Made by a program: the position numbers and the translations under genes
Part shown: piece by piece, positions 10,581 to 21,131 of the stretch
Layout: every line of letters starts with the position of its first letter
Position numbering within the stretch: the first letter of the stretch is position 1
The notes under the pieces: generated by a model
Seen by the model: only the letters and a program-made list of their open reading frames with translations
Databases searched by the model: none
Told to the model about the DNA's origin: nothing
Assembly: GCA_003049485.1 (NCBI GenBank)
Contig: PYST01000017.1
Coordinates: 1 to 64,000 of the forward strand
Direction: 5' to 3'
DNA length: 64,000 bases
Source of the DNA: Ophioceras dolichostomum
Lineage: Eukaryota; Ascomycota; Sordariomycetes; Magnaporthales; Ophioceraceae

Positions 10581-12631
10581 TTACCATATCCTCTCCCAAG
10601 TTCTCCTGAGCACGCCCATCTGTGCGAGCCTGGCCCTCTCGTTCTCCTCGATGCCGCCCTCCTCCCAGTGTCTGCACTCGTCGTCGATCTCCTTCTTGCC
10701 CGAGATCAGGTCGGCCGTCTGGGGGTCGACCATCTTGGTCTGCTTAATCACCTTCCACAGGGCGTACATGAAGACGCCGAACGCGAGGGCGAAGTAGGCC
10801 GTGATGAAGGAGCGCGTGTCGAAGGGGCCGAACGCGTCGAATCCCACGAAGAGCACGGCGATGCAGCCGAGGGCCAGGGCCAGGTAGGCCGTCCAGGGCG
10901 TGTAGGGCGCGAGATACGGCAGCGTCGCGGGGTCGAGCCCCTGGGCCTTGCGGCAGCGGTAGAAGCCGATGAAGGCGATGAGCATCATGGTGTACGTCAT
11001 GATCAGCGCCGTCGTCGTCAGGTCGACGAACCAGAAGAAGACCTCGACGGCCGAGTTGGAGGAGACGAGGAACGTGATGCACGAGATCAGCGAGACGACG
11101 GCCACGGCGTAAATCGGCACGCCCTGCTTGGTGCACTTCATGAGGAACTTGGGAGCTTGGTGGTCTGTGGGGTTGAGTTACGCATTGTTAGCGTGAGTGG
11201 CTTCTCTCGAATTTGCATGGTACCAGGCGGTCACCGGAGGGTCACAAGGGAAGGAGAGTTGGCAGTTGCTTGGCCGCTCAGCAGGCATGGGTGGGTGGTT
11301 TCTGACCTCGTGCTAAGCCGTAAAGCGTCCGAGAGGAGGAGTAGAGATAGGCGTTGCCGCAAGACCTGACGTCCAAAAAATGGCGATGTTAGCGATGAAT
11401 GTCGTCAGGCCACGAGTGATTTGTGCGAGAAGTGTACCACGGGATGGAAAATACTGACCATCCAGACAGCATAATGGCGGCGTTAATGACATGAGGGAGC
11501 CCCTGAATACCGAGGTTCTCGATTCCAATGACCCAGGGACTAGCAGCCGCGCCGGGCGCGCTGTTGGCGAGGGCGCCCATCAAGCGCGGATCGCGGGAGC
11601 TGCAGATGATGCCGACGCACAGCACGCCCACGACATAGAACCCGACCAGGCGGTAGAAGATCAGCTTGGCCACGCGCGGGATCGTGTGGCGGGGGTTCTG
11701 GATCTCGCCCATAGCGAGCGCGATCATGTCCGGGCCCGCGATGGTGAAGCCGGCGTAGATGACGACCTTCCACCAGCCCAGGAACCTTCCCGTGTCGCCG
11801 TCGTCCAGGTACGCGTGGATGAAGTTGCCTCCGCCCCAGTTCGAGAAGCCGTACGCGTCGTGGCGCGGGTTGCCGCCGGACATGGTGATGAGCGTGATGA
11901 GGATCAGGGCGAACAGCAGGATGACCTTGGTGGACGCCATGATGAACTCCGACTCGCCGTACCACTTGACCGCGACGACGTTGAGCAGCACGCAGACGAC
12001 CATGGTCATGGCGATCCAGGCGGCCGGGTTGGTGTGCGGGTCCCAGTACTGGATCACCGTGGCCACGGCCGAGTACTCGGTGCACACGAGCATCAGCCCG
12101 GCGAAGAAGTACGTCCAGCCCATGGCGAAGCCCAGCGCCGGGTCGACGAAGCGGCTGGCCAGCTCGAAGATGGTGCCGCGCACCGGCAGGTACGCGCACA
12201 TCTCGGCCACACACAGGTTGAGCGGCCAGATGAAGAGGAGGCCCCAGAACGTGTAGCCCAGGAGAAGCGACAGTGGGCCGGCCTTGGAGAGGACGCCGCC
12301 GATTCCAACCCCTAGAGAATGGTGTGTGATGCGGTTAGCCTTGGGGGTACGGGAGCCGGATAGCCAGCCAGATCAGGCCTGCGTTTGCCAAGGGTTCGTG
12401 CTATCTCTCCTCCTCAGGGTTCAGTCACGTACACAGTCCCGTTCCGATCGACCCTCCGATAGCCATCAGCTGCACATGTCGCGGGCTGAGGCCTCGCTTG
12501 GTCTGCCCGTACTGCTCGACGACCTCAGAGTCGAGGACAGCATGCACGCCGCCGGTCTGGACGTCTGGGTCGGGTTGGTCGCTGCCGCTCGGCGACCGGC
12601 CCATGTTGATGCTTTTCTCGTCTACACCCAT
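10581..12631 (-). CDS. amino-acid permease (APC superfamily, fungal YAT type), four exons
   Basis: Proton-coupled import of amino acids across the plasma membrane is the known role of the family. Exons are 12631-12433, 12311-11459, 11365-11307 and 11164-10581, with all phases closing, giving 564 aa. The spliced N terminus gives the hallmark of TM1, IGTGLWVGIGGVLSKAGPLSL, followed by about twelve hydrophobic segments. Family features include the conserved GEIQNPRHTIPR loop, SSSRTLYGLARG after the third junction, and the RDHQAPKF loop. The N and C termini are hydrophilic and cytosolic by family precedent. The donor of exon 2 is GTCAGT, a variant also used in two other genes here. The substrate cannot be told from sequence; a broad or acidic/GABA-type specificity is possible. 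Confidence 0.93.
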
Positions 12632-15600
12632 CGTCGCGGGTTATTTGCCCAGTGACTTGCCTGCGATTTGCGTGGTGGAAGGTCTGTCTGCCTGGTCAAA
12701 GCAGAATAACAAGACAGTCGACCATAAAATGTAAGGAAAGGGGGGTTGGTTACAAGACCGTGAGTGAAATGTGCACGAGTCAGACCCAAGGCGGAACTGA
12801 ATGATGGAGAGGTAGAAAGAAGAAGGAAGGGACGAGAGAGGGAGAGAGAAAGAAGGAGAGGGGGAGCGAAACGATGAGGCCTCGCATCGTTGTCGGGGAC
12901 ACGCCACGAGGTTTTAATATTCTTCGTAGCTTCCTCTTTCTCTTCTCGCCGTCGCGTTCGTCGCCGTGAACAGGACATCCCATGCCAGCCCCGCTCCGCG
13001 GCTCTCGCTCCCCCACCCGGCTCTCCCCTCTTTTCATTCTCAAAGCCTCATGCTTTCACGTTTGCCATTTCCCTCCATCCGATAAGAGAGTTGGAGCAAA
13101 CAGTGAATGTTCGACCACTATTGGACACTGAGAAACCAAGCGGGGACAATCCCCTCAGTCAGAAGTTCTGGGGCGAGTGAAAGAAGAGGAGAGAGTGGGC
13201 GGGCAAAGGCGGATCAGGGTCGAAAAAGGGTCAAGTCCGCCCACGATAACGAATGATTGGAACCTCGAAGTGTGATGCCAGCTCTTGGCCTGCCAACCTC
13301 GCCAACCTTGCCTGCAAAAGCCCTGCATGACCGTTATCGTCTATCGCTTGACACCTGTCGGCATTTTTAGGCCCCTGCCGTCGAAACCTGGTCGGCCCGT
13401 CTTCTGGCTTTGGGTGCCTTGCTGGGATTGGAGGAGAGCACTGCGGTGGCCAGTTTTGATGGTTGGCATTCGGTGACCTTTGCAGCAATCTTACCCCACT
13501 ACCCCAGGTGGATTCGCCGCACGACTTTTCCACTCTCCGGGACCCCCGCTGATGCTCCAGTTCGGGCAGTCTCGCCTCCTGTGATTGATGGATTGATTGA
13601 TTAGGCGCTGATTACATGTTGGAGTCCTCGTCGCTGATAGTCGTTCATCAGGGGCCATGACTCGCAGGAGTTGAGGTGCGTGGCGCAACTTCATCATCAG
13701 TATCCGTCGAGGAAAGCTCGGGGAGGCTCGGAGAGGCTCGGGCTGGATAACATTTCTGGAAGAGGTCTGGAGTGAGACGATAGTGGAGTTTCCTATCCTG
13801 ACCTTTTGGGCGTGTCTTGAAGTAAGTACAACTAGTCCAAGTCCCGGATTACCTTATCGAGTATAGGTGCCTATCTACCAGAGTACAGAGAGACGGAAGG
13901 GAAAGCGGTCGCGAGACTCGTCGTGTCGTCGGTCATGAAGAAGAAAAAAACGAGACTGGAGAAACACGCGAGCCATAAAATGAATATCCGCAATCTCCTC
14001 TTTCCCCCATATTCATTACGTACCAGGAAAGATAGACGGTTTGTGGGAGTCCGGGGTCTTACCTAACAGTTTGCTTCCCCGCACCCACCGAACTGAAGGA
14101 TTGAGACCTGTCACGAGAAGCTGCAAAATGCATAGAAGTGTTCTCGAAGACCAAAAAAGAAGGTCCAGCCACGAGGACGACGACAAACGACTCGCCGACG
14201 CTAATAACTGACACAAATAGCGCTGACCTTGCGACGTGCATCTTCACACCGAGTCTCCTAGCGTTCCTACCGTTCCTGCTAGTGTGCGCCTTTCGCGATC
14301 GATGTGACAGCGGTTTGCCTGTCAAAACGACGAACGCCAAGACCCTTGAAATGGTCAACTAAAGCCTCAAGCTCGAACAGGTGGTTCCACCCACAGAACA
14401 GACATGCCTTACCTACAGGTCTGATCCTAGTTGTCCGCATGTACTTGCCGCTTTCGTGGGAGAGCGACACCGGGCCCTTGGCGTTGGGTGGGCCGGATAA
14501 GCTTGACTGACTTGGATGAAGCTCGGGAGATTTCGCGCACCCAGTCACAAGTTTGATGATTGATGCATCTCATTGCTCCGTATCGCGAATGAGTTTTTTG
14601 GCGTCGATGATTGCGCCGGTACTGCTTTCCGAGAGTCCCAGGCTCCAGTCAGTCGGGTCCAGTGTGGGTTTCATCCTCAGAAGCTTGTTGTTGTTGACTG
14701 CTTGCTCTCGTAACAGCAACTTAGGACGTTGCATTCCAGCCGTCCGAAGCAGACCTCGGGCTTCTCAACAAAATGCCCTTCCTCCCTTGAGAACCTTGAG
14801 AATATCTTATACGCCTTGCACATATAGCGTTGTTCTTTTATGGTAATAAAAACTTGAAGCTGAAACTTTCTGGACCCGATCAATCCCACTCAGGGCTGTC
14901 TCCGCAAGCTGCCTGCATCCCACGTTCTCCTGTTGCATCAAGGGATCCATCTTCAGCCATCAGTTCATCTGGTGACCTGACTCGGTGTGTCCGCGGCTGT
15001 TCCTGTTCTGGCCAAGTACACGTCCCAGATGGTTGGGGCTCCCCTCACCGGTCCCAGAGTATACCTACCACAGCAAAATCTTTCGGCTATCTTTAAAGTA
15101 ATGCTCTCTTGGCGCGCCTCCATCACTCTGTCTCCCTCCGCTTCATTGGATGGACGGATGGCCCGGGGAGTGGACAATAAAGAGGGCCGTACCCATCTTC
15201 GGGTCAGGTCAGGTCCGCGGTGGCCCTGATCCACCACAAGTCGACTGTGGGGGCTGGTAGCCTCGACAGTCGACACGTACGCATGCTCGTATGTTCGGGC
15301 AAGGCAAGAAACGGGAAGTGGACCTCCGGGTTGGCCGGACCCGGGGCCCCGGAGCCAGATCATCCTCGAGCCCACATCACTACCACCAGGAATTCCGGTG
15401 CTGGCAGACTCCGCCGGTGCCGGAGCGGAGAATTCCAGACCTCACTATGGACTTGGCAAGTCAACTCGCTCAAAACTTGATGGGTTCGATACATGCCTGC
15501 CGTACATAGTGTGTAAACCGGGCCTGGCCGCAAGAGATTCATCAACTAGGAATTGTTGTGAACCCTATGGACTTTGGAGTTTGGACTGACGCCAGTCTAT

Positions 15601-15990
15601 TCCAACCTGCCTTAACGAGGTGGACAATCGGCGATGGGGGTAGCTGTGACGGTCTACTTCCATGGTGCCTTCCTCGCTGTTGTTTCTTCTTTTAGGAAGG
15701 CACCAGTGCCCAAACAGGAACCGGGCCTGTTGAATGATGCTTGGCCTTTCTGCCCTCTACGCCTTCCGTTGCATTCAAGCTCGGACGTTATCCAGAACAA
15801 TCACCGCCGGTCTTCTCCCAACCTTCAGCCCTGGCTACCAACCAAGCTAGGCACCTACCTATCAACCTACCTTACCAACCTAGGTGCCTACAACTCCCTA
15901 TCCACTACCTCGCCTCGGATATTCCTAAAAGCACTTCTTAGAGAATAACCTTAATAAACTGTTGTTTCCCCCATCCAGCACGTTCCTACT
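12632..15990. other. gene-poor stretch of 3.4 kb
   Basis: No gene can be supported. Hydrophobic or Cys-containing short frames occur at 14138-14362 (plus) and 14279-14548 (minus, with CLFCGWNHLFELEALVDHF), but they overlap each other and have no partner exons I could join. An inverted repeat sits at 15848-15890, just before the next gene. Repeated GAGGCTCGG units lie near 13720-13745. Confidence 0.45.
15848..15890. repeat. inverted repeat (hairpin) in the MYND-like gene promoter
   Basis: TAGGCACCTA (15848-15857) and its exact reverse complement TAGGTGCCTA (15881-15890) are separated by 23 bp rich in CCTAC units. It lies about 100 bp upstream of the start at 15991. It may be a regulatory palindrome or one of the ACCTA-type low-complexity elements scattered in this window. 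Confidence 0.6.
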
Positions 15991-17232
15991 ATGGCCATGC
16001 TATCCATGGCAGTGGCGGCGGCCTACGCCACCAAAGCAAAGCATGAGAGCATCGCAGCAGAACCGGCCAAACTGCCCAGCTTTCTCGAGACGTACCTGTC
16101 CACTATTCCTCGAAGCGTCAAAGAGCCCCTCCAACGAAGCGAGTGCGCCGGGTGCGGCATGTACGACGGCGACTTCCACCGCTGCCGCCCCTGCCAAGCG
16201 GTGCTCCTCTGCAGGGGAATGCACACGTGCGACGACATCGAGTGGAAGACGAGGCGCGACTGGAAGGCCAGCTGCAGGAAGATCGCTAGGGCCATCGACT
16301 ACCTCAGTAGCGCGTGCGTGGTCAAGCAGCTGGTGTACACCCACCTCGGCATCTCGGAACTGGAGGCCATGGTCAACGAGATATCCACCATGCGCACCGT
16401 CGACGCGGCCGAGGTGCAGGCCGAGGTCATGCGGCGCTGCAAGCCGTGGGCGGGACCCGCTCTGTGCCCCGTGTACTACCTGCGCATGGCCGGAATCCAC
16501 CTCCTGCTCGGCCGCGACGCCGAGGCGTACGAGTACCTCCGCCAGGACGGCATGTCGCCGACCCAGATCTGGCCCGGCGGCTGGCCTGGCCGGCTCGTCT
16601 TCGAGCTGGCGCCCCGGTGCATCGCGGACCGCACCCGCGAGTACGGCAGCGCACTCGGCGTGCCCGGCACCGACTTCGTCTACGAGCACACCGACCAGGC
16701 CCACCGCCCGGACGGCAAGAGGTGGGAGAGCCACCGCATCGGCGACCTGTGGCTGGCGGCCCACATCGCGCTCGTGGCGCTGCTCAAGGTCCGCCTGATC
16801 GTGCAGCTCAAGCTCGCGAGGCTGCACTGGCGCGCCGTGCGCAAGTTGTTGCGGCTCCCCAACGAGATCGTCGGCAAGATCCTGCCCTTCCTGGTCGCCG
16901 AGACCTCCCTGCTGGCGACGCCCGGCTGCAGGCCCCTGCTGCTCGCGCCGAGCAGGCACGTTCGGGAGCAGGAGAACCACCTCCGCGAGATTTTGACATT
17001 CCCGGCCCCGATCCCCTTGGTCCAGCTGCTCAACGACCGCCAGTTCCGCGACGACATCCCCGAGGCGCGGGGCCTAGTGGAGATCGACCGCGCCTGGCGC
17101 CGCTTTCCCGCAGCGATACCCATGATCGACAGGATCGTCGCCGAGCAGAAGGCCGCGAAGGCGCGGAACGGGGAGGACGAGAGGGAGACGTGGGAGGAGA
17201 TACTTGGCGTGCGGAGGTTCCGGTATACGTAA
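15991..17232 (+). CDS. protein with degenerate MYND-like zinc finger
   Basis: Single-exon frame of 413 aa from the ATG at 15991. Residues 52-95 carry C52-x2-C55-x9-C65-x2-C68-x5-C74-x5-C80-x14-C95. This resembles a MYND finger (a protein-protein interaction module), but the spacing at C74-C80 is stretched and the usual His four residues before the last Cys is Trp91, so metal binding may be altered. The rest (about 100-400) is helical with no recognised enzyme domain. A stretch near 290-315 (RLPNEIVGKILPFLVAE) looks like an F-box-type helix pair, the pattern LPxEIxxxIL being typical. A possible role as an adaptor in protein complexes or ubiquitin ligases is inference only. Confidence 0.7.
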   Translation: MAMLSMAVAAAYATKAKHESIAAEPAKLPSFLETYLSTIPRSVKEPLQRSECAGCGMYDGDFHRCRPCQAVLLCRGMHTCDDIEWKTRRDWKASCRKIARAIDYLSSACVVKQLVYTHLGISELEAMVNEISTMRTVDAAEVQAEVMRRCKPWAGPALCPVYYLRMAGIHLLLGRDAEAYEYLRQDGMSPTQIWPGGWPGRLVFELAPRCIADRTREYGSALGVPGTDFVYEHTDQAHRPDGKRWESHRIGDLWLAAHIALVALLKVRLIVQLKLARLHWRAVRKLLRLPNEIVGKILPFLVAETSLLATPGCRPLLLAPSRHVREQENHLREILTFPAPIPLVQLLNDRQFRDDIPEARGLVEIDRAWRRFPAAIPMIDRIVAEQKAAKARNGEDERETWEEILGVRRFRYT

Positions 17233-18864
17233 TTAATGAGAGGGGAGGAGCCAAAGGGTTACCTTTTACATGTACCTAGGTAGTCATGCCGCGCACTCGG
17301 AACATGGAAGAAGGACGGACGAAAAGCAGAAAACGACGAGCGATCGTCAGACTGGAATTCGTGGAGAAGGAATTTGCTCAAAACGCGTCGGACGACTCGC
17401 AAAGGGGCAGACAAAGAGAGCGAGTCGAGCTGCGTATGAGTGGAATGTAGTGAGTTCAGTCAGGGATGGAAGCTGTGGCAGGGACGTGCCGATGTTGGAG
17501 TACTAGACGCTATATGAGACTTAAAGGAGCGCCTGTACGAAATGCTAGCAAGAATCAGTCAGTCCGATAGCCAGAACCGGCACTGGTTGGTTGGGGGAGC
17601 ACTGGTAATCTGGGGGGCCTGCTGCATCTGCAATGAGGAGTATTCTTGCATTTATATAAATTTACCAGGTCTTCAGTCTTTAATAGTGGACAGCCCCACG
17701 CTGAGATGCTCCCTCCTCCAGCCATGCTTCGTTGCCGACAATGACATGCCCCAGCAGCCTTCCTATCTATCCAATCCACGCAATCCATCTTGCTCGGGGC
17801 TTCTATCAACATCGCCCAACACCATCCAACCAGAGACGTACTTTTAGTTTGTGCTCTTAATGGTTCGGTCAGTCTTGGAACCTTGTCGTTAGTGTCACCG
17901 TGCTCCCGGCTGAGGTCTTCGTGGTGGATGGGCACTGGTCCGCGAGGCGCTGGTGAGCCGTCTCTGCTGCTGGGAGTCGACCTAGTATTCTGGCGGTCCA
18001 CTGCTGTCCTTCCTCAGCTGCCCCTGGCGGTTGCTCCAGAGGTGTGTGGCCGGTCTGATGTTTCTGCCAGCTGCCCCTAGTCGTGCTGTTGTTGTCCCTG
18101 CCTCTCTCCCCCTGTAAAGTGGACATCGTGACTTTTTGCAAAAGGGATTTGGTTGACACTTGAAAATTAGGCGAATATAGGCGGAGGTTGGACGGTGGAA
18201 GTTGGGGATGGAAGAGGAATAGATGGACACTTAAGATACTGTCGTCGATTAAGTCGCTTCGCAGAGGCAGGCTTGATTTTCGGGGAGCTCGACGACTCGG
18301 TGAGTGCTCCGGCCTCTACTCATATTTATACCCTCAGCTCCCTCCGTACATCCTCGACAGCGGGAGATTTTCGTTGCTGTAACGGCCGCACATGTGTTGT
18401 TGGACGGGCTTTGTGGAGACCATTCCTGACGCCGAGTGGTTATGGTTGTGATTTGTCCGTGGTGGTCGCCAGGTTTTCGGAATAACTCGATCGGACACCG
18501 TTGCGTCGGGCATTCGGTTCTCTGTTATCGAATATCTTCGGGCATAGGCTTAAGAGAGCACTTGTAAGATCATGTAGGCAGCCTTCTTGGCGGCGGTCAG
18601 GTCCGTAGGAAGAAGGCTGGGTGGTTGCCAACATCCACATCCTGAAACAGCGCCCGCGGGCTGGGTCGTAAGTCAGCAATAGGTCACATTTTAGGTCGAC
18701 AACCTTTCCTGGGCTGATACTCTGACAGAGAAGTACAAAGCAGGAAAGCTTTCCATGTGTACATATCCCTCCCCTGTAAATTATGGCCTTGAAGTGTCGA
18801 TGATCAACTTCCTCCCCAGATCATCATGATTTTTCCCCAACCGCTTCACCATCACCCTACACTG
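17233..18864. other. intergenic region, no gene supported
   Basis: This lies between two convergent genes. The short frames present have no domain content or splice logic. Confidence 0.45.
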
Positions 18865-21131
18865 TTATGATATAGAGTTCCGACGTTTTGGAACGGCCAA
18901 TACTATCCCGGGCGACTTGGGGACGACGGCGTTCATTCTGCCGCCGGGCAGAAATGATAGGACGGGTTCGTCAACAGCCTCTGACAGAGCAAGAGCTGGA
19001 CTGTGTGCCTTCCTGGAGCCCACGTGGTCGTTGGCGGTCAGCCAGTGGATGACTATGGCTGAAAACAGTACTGGGAAGAAGGGGCAAGCTAGTTAGCGGC
19101 GGTTGTAAACGGAACGGAAGCGGGCCTGCGGTCGGTAACATGGTCATCCGAAGTAGTGTTCTTGTAGTCAGATGATGGATGACGTAATGACTGAGGGTGT
19201 ACAAGCACATACTGTCGCTGTTGCAGAGCATCAGGCAGACCCAGGCGACCTCGCCAGTTAGTGCCGCTAGAACGGTGAGGTTTCTGCTCATTATGAGGAT
19301 GGTTTTCTGGGTAAGTATATAACAAGTTGATCGAGAGTGGACGTGGGGCGAGGAATCGAGTTGAGGCCAGTTGGAGCAAACAACGACGTACGTTATGCTG
19401 CTGGCGAGCGTACAGCAGGTTCCTATCAGCGTCCTCAAGGCCAGCCGTCGAAGTCTCGCGTTGGGTGCCTCAGATCTGATGTTGAGACTGGTCCATGGGA
19501 CGGCGGTGAGCGGCCTCCAAAAGCTGAGCCTGACAGAATATTGTTCTGTACGGAAATTTCAGTCAGCATCGACCAAGCCGCCCGCTAAGTGCAGGCAATG
19601 GAGTCCAGGGCTTTGGTGTGAAAACCTACGGGCTAGTGGGATGATAAATAACATGGTGAGATAGAGCTATGGCGGATATGGCTAGGTGAGTAACGGCCTA
19701 TCAGGCGCCGGAATGGCTGACGGTGATCACGATCATGACTACATGAAAGGTCTAGAGGGTCAGACTCACGTTAAGAAGACCGTCGAAAGCAATCAAGGGG
19801 ATCATCACAGGCTGCTGCATGCCGATTACGCAGAGGCCTTTGTGGTAGTGGGTTATCCGGCTATACTCGAGATGATATTAGATAGGCAGTAGGACGCCTG
19901 AGAGGGACAGACGGCGGGTGAAATAACTCACAAAATGTAGTTCATTATTACAATAATGATATATCCCCCTGAGGTAAGCTCTCAGGCGTTAGATATTCGC
20001 TGGCCCGTAGAGTATAATGGAGGGAAACAAAGCTACTCACTCACCCATGAGGACGAAGGCGTTGAAGATGTACAATTTTGACCTGAGTCTTCTCGTCCGG
20101 GTATCTCGTACGATATGCTGTGAGGCGGTATAGGCAAGTTCTCAGCGTCCGCAGCTGGGGGCTTCGAAGGGCTGTGAGGGGGGTTGAGATCTCGAGGGCT
20201 GGTACAGATGTGCGGCATAGTGGGCACTCACAGCTCTATCGACGAGAAAAAGATAGATGAACTTTTCCGTAAGTAGTGGAAATGGTATCAGTAAAGTTAG
20301 CGCGCGCCCGGGGGTGTTGTGGCGTGTTTATGGACGCATAAGGAACACTTACCATCTAGTAGTAGTCGATCGGCCGAGATCATGATGGAGGCGCCCGTCA
20401 GCAAAACGCTCCCTCCCATTTGGCTTCGTAGAACGAAACACGACCCTGGCCGAAAGATCGACGGAGCTCACTTTTGTGGTGACATATGCACCCAGGCACA
20501 TAAACAAGGCGGCCGAGCAAGCGGCCTTATTTCGGTCTGTGCCGAAGCCAAACTGAAGGATGGACGAGCCGAAAACGAAGCTGAAGGACATGACGTAGAC
20601 CATGAGAACCACTGGTGTGTATGTGGGCCCCCGGTCAGAAGGGAGAGCCGTCAGTGTCTGAACGCAATGAGACAAGGGTTCTGGACACGGCGTGTGTGCG
20701 GACAGGGGAAGCGATTATAGTCGTCGAGTCGGCCGGAGGGGGCGCGAGGGAGGAGAAAACGTACGCCACACGATGTATGGGAGTTTCCACCAGTTCTTGA
20801 CGACTCGACATTTGTTCACTAGTATGGAGAGGATATTACTATCAGCCAAGGGACAGGGGGATCATGGAGCCGAGTCGGAGAAATACAGAGAGCCGAGCGA
20901 CGAGAGATGGATGGGTTGATAGTACTGACTGAAGACACACGCCAGGAGAGAGCACGACGCGAAGGCGATGATGATGCTGCAAACTCTGCCCGCCACCGGC
21001 TGATGGTAGTAGCTCTCGCCATCCTGGCGCCTCCACATTGTGGGAGCCGCGAAGATGGCGCTGGCACCACTGGGCCCGCCTGGGAACCCACCCGCTGGCA
21101 CTATCATCGCGGGGGGCATCGCGGGGGGCAT
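18865..21131 (-). CDS. fungal seven-transmembrane membrane protein, eleven exons
   Basis: Assembled from splice borders; every junction closes in phase to 364 aa plus TAA. Exons: 21131-20930, 20818-20765, 20611-20472, 20261-20232, 20117-20045, 19968-19932, 19860-19770, 19666-19630, 19545-19392, 19283-19213, 19070-18865. One exon is only 30 bp and two are 37 bp. The joined product shows seven hydrophobic spans, including SIIIAFASCSLLACVF, IVWLVLMVYVMSFSFVFG, KFIYLFLVDRA, FVLMGGYIIIVIMNYIF, LYLTMLFIIPLA and ILFSAIVIHWLT. The loops have the conserved look of a fungal-only family I know only as uncharacterised (KFIYLFLVDRAHIVR, then a later WVCLMLCNSDIL). Not an obvious rhodopsin or pheromone receptor. 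The start is uncertain: three ATGs lie in a 12-bp repeat (21131, 21119, 21107), and the frame stays open to 21317. The function is unknown; membrane location is certain from the spans. Confidence 0.83.

Noticed and set aside
14138..14548. Overlapping opposite-strand small frames, one with CLFCGWNH
   Set aside because: They overlap each other, have no supporting splice partners, and only one weak Cys pair; not enough to call a gene.
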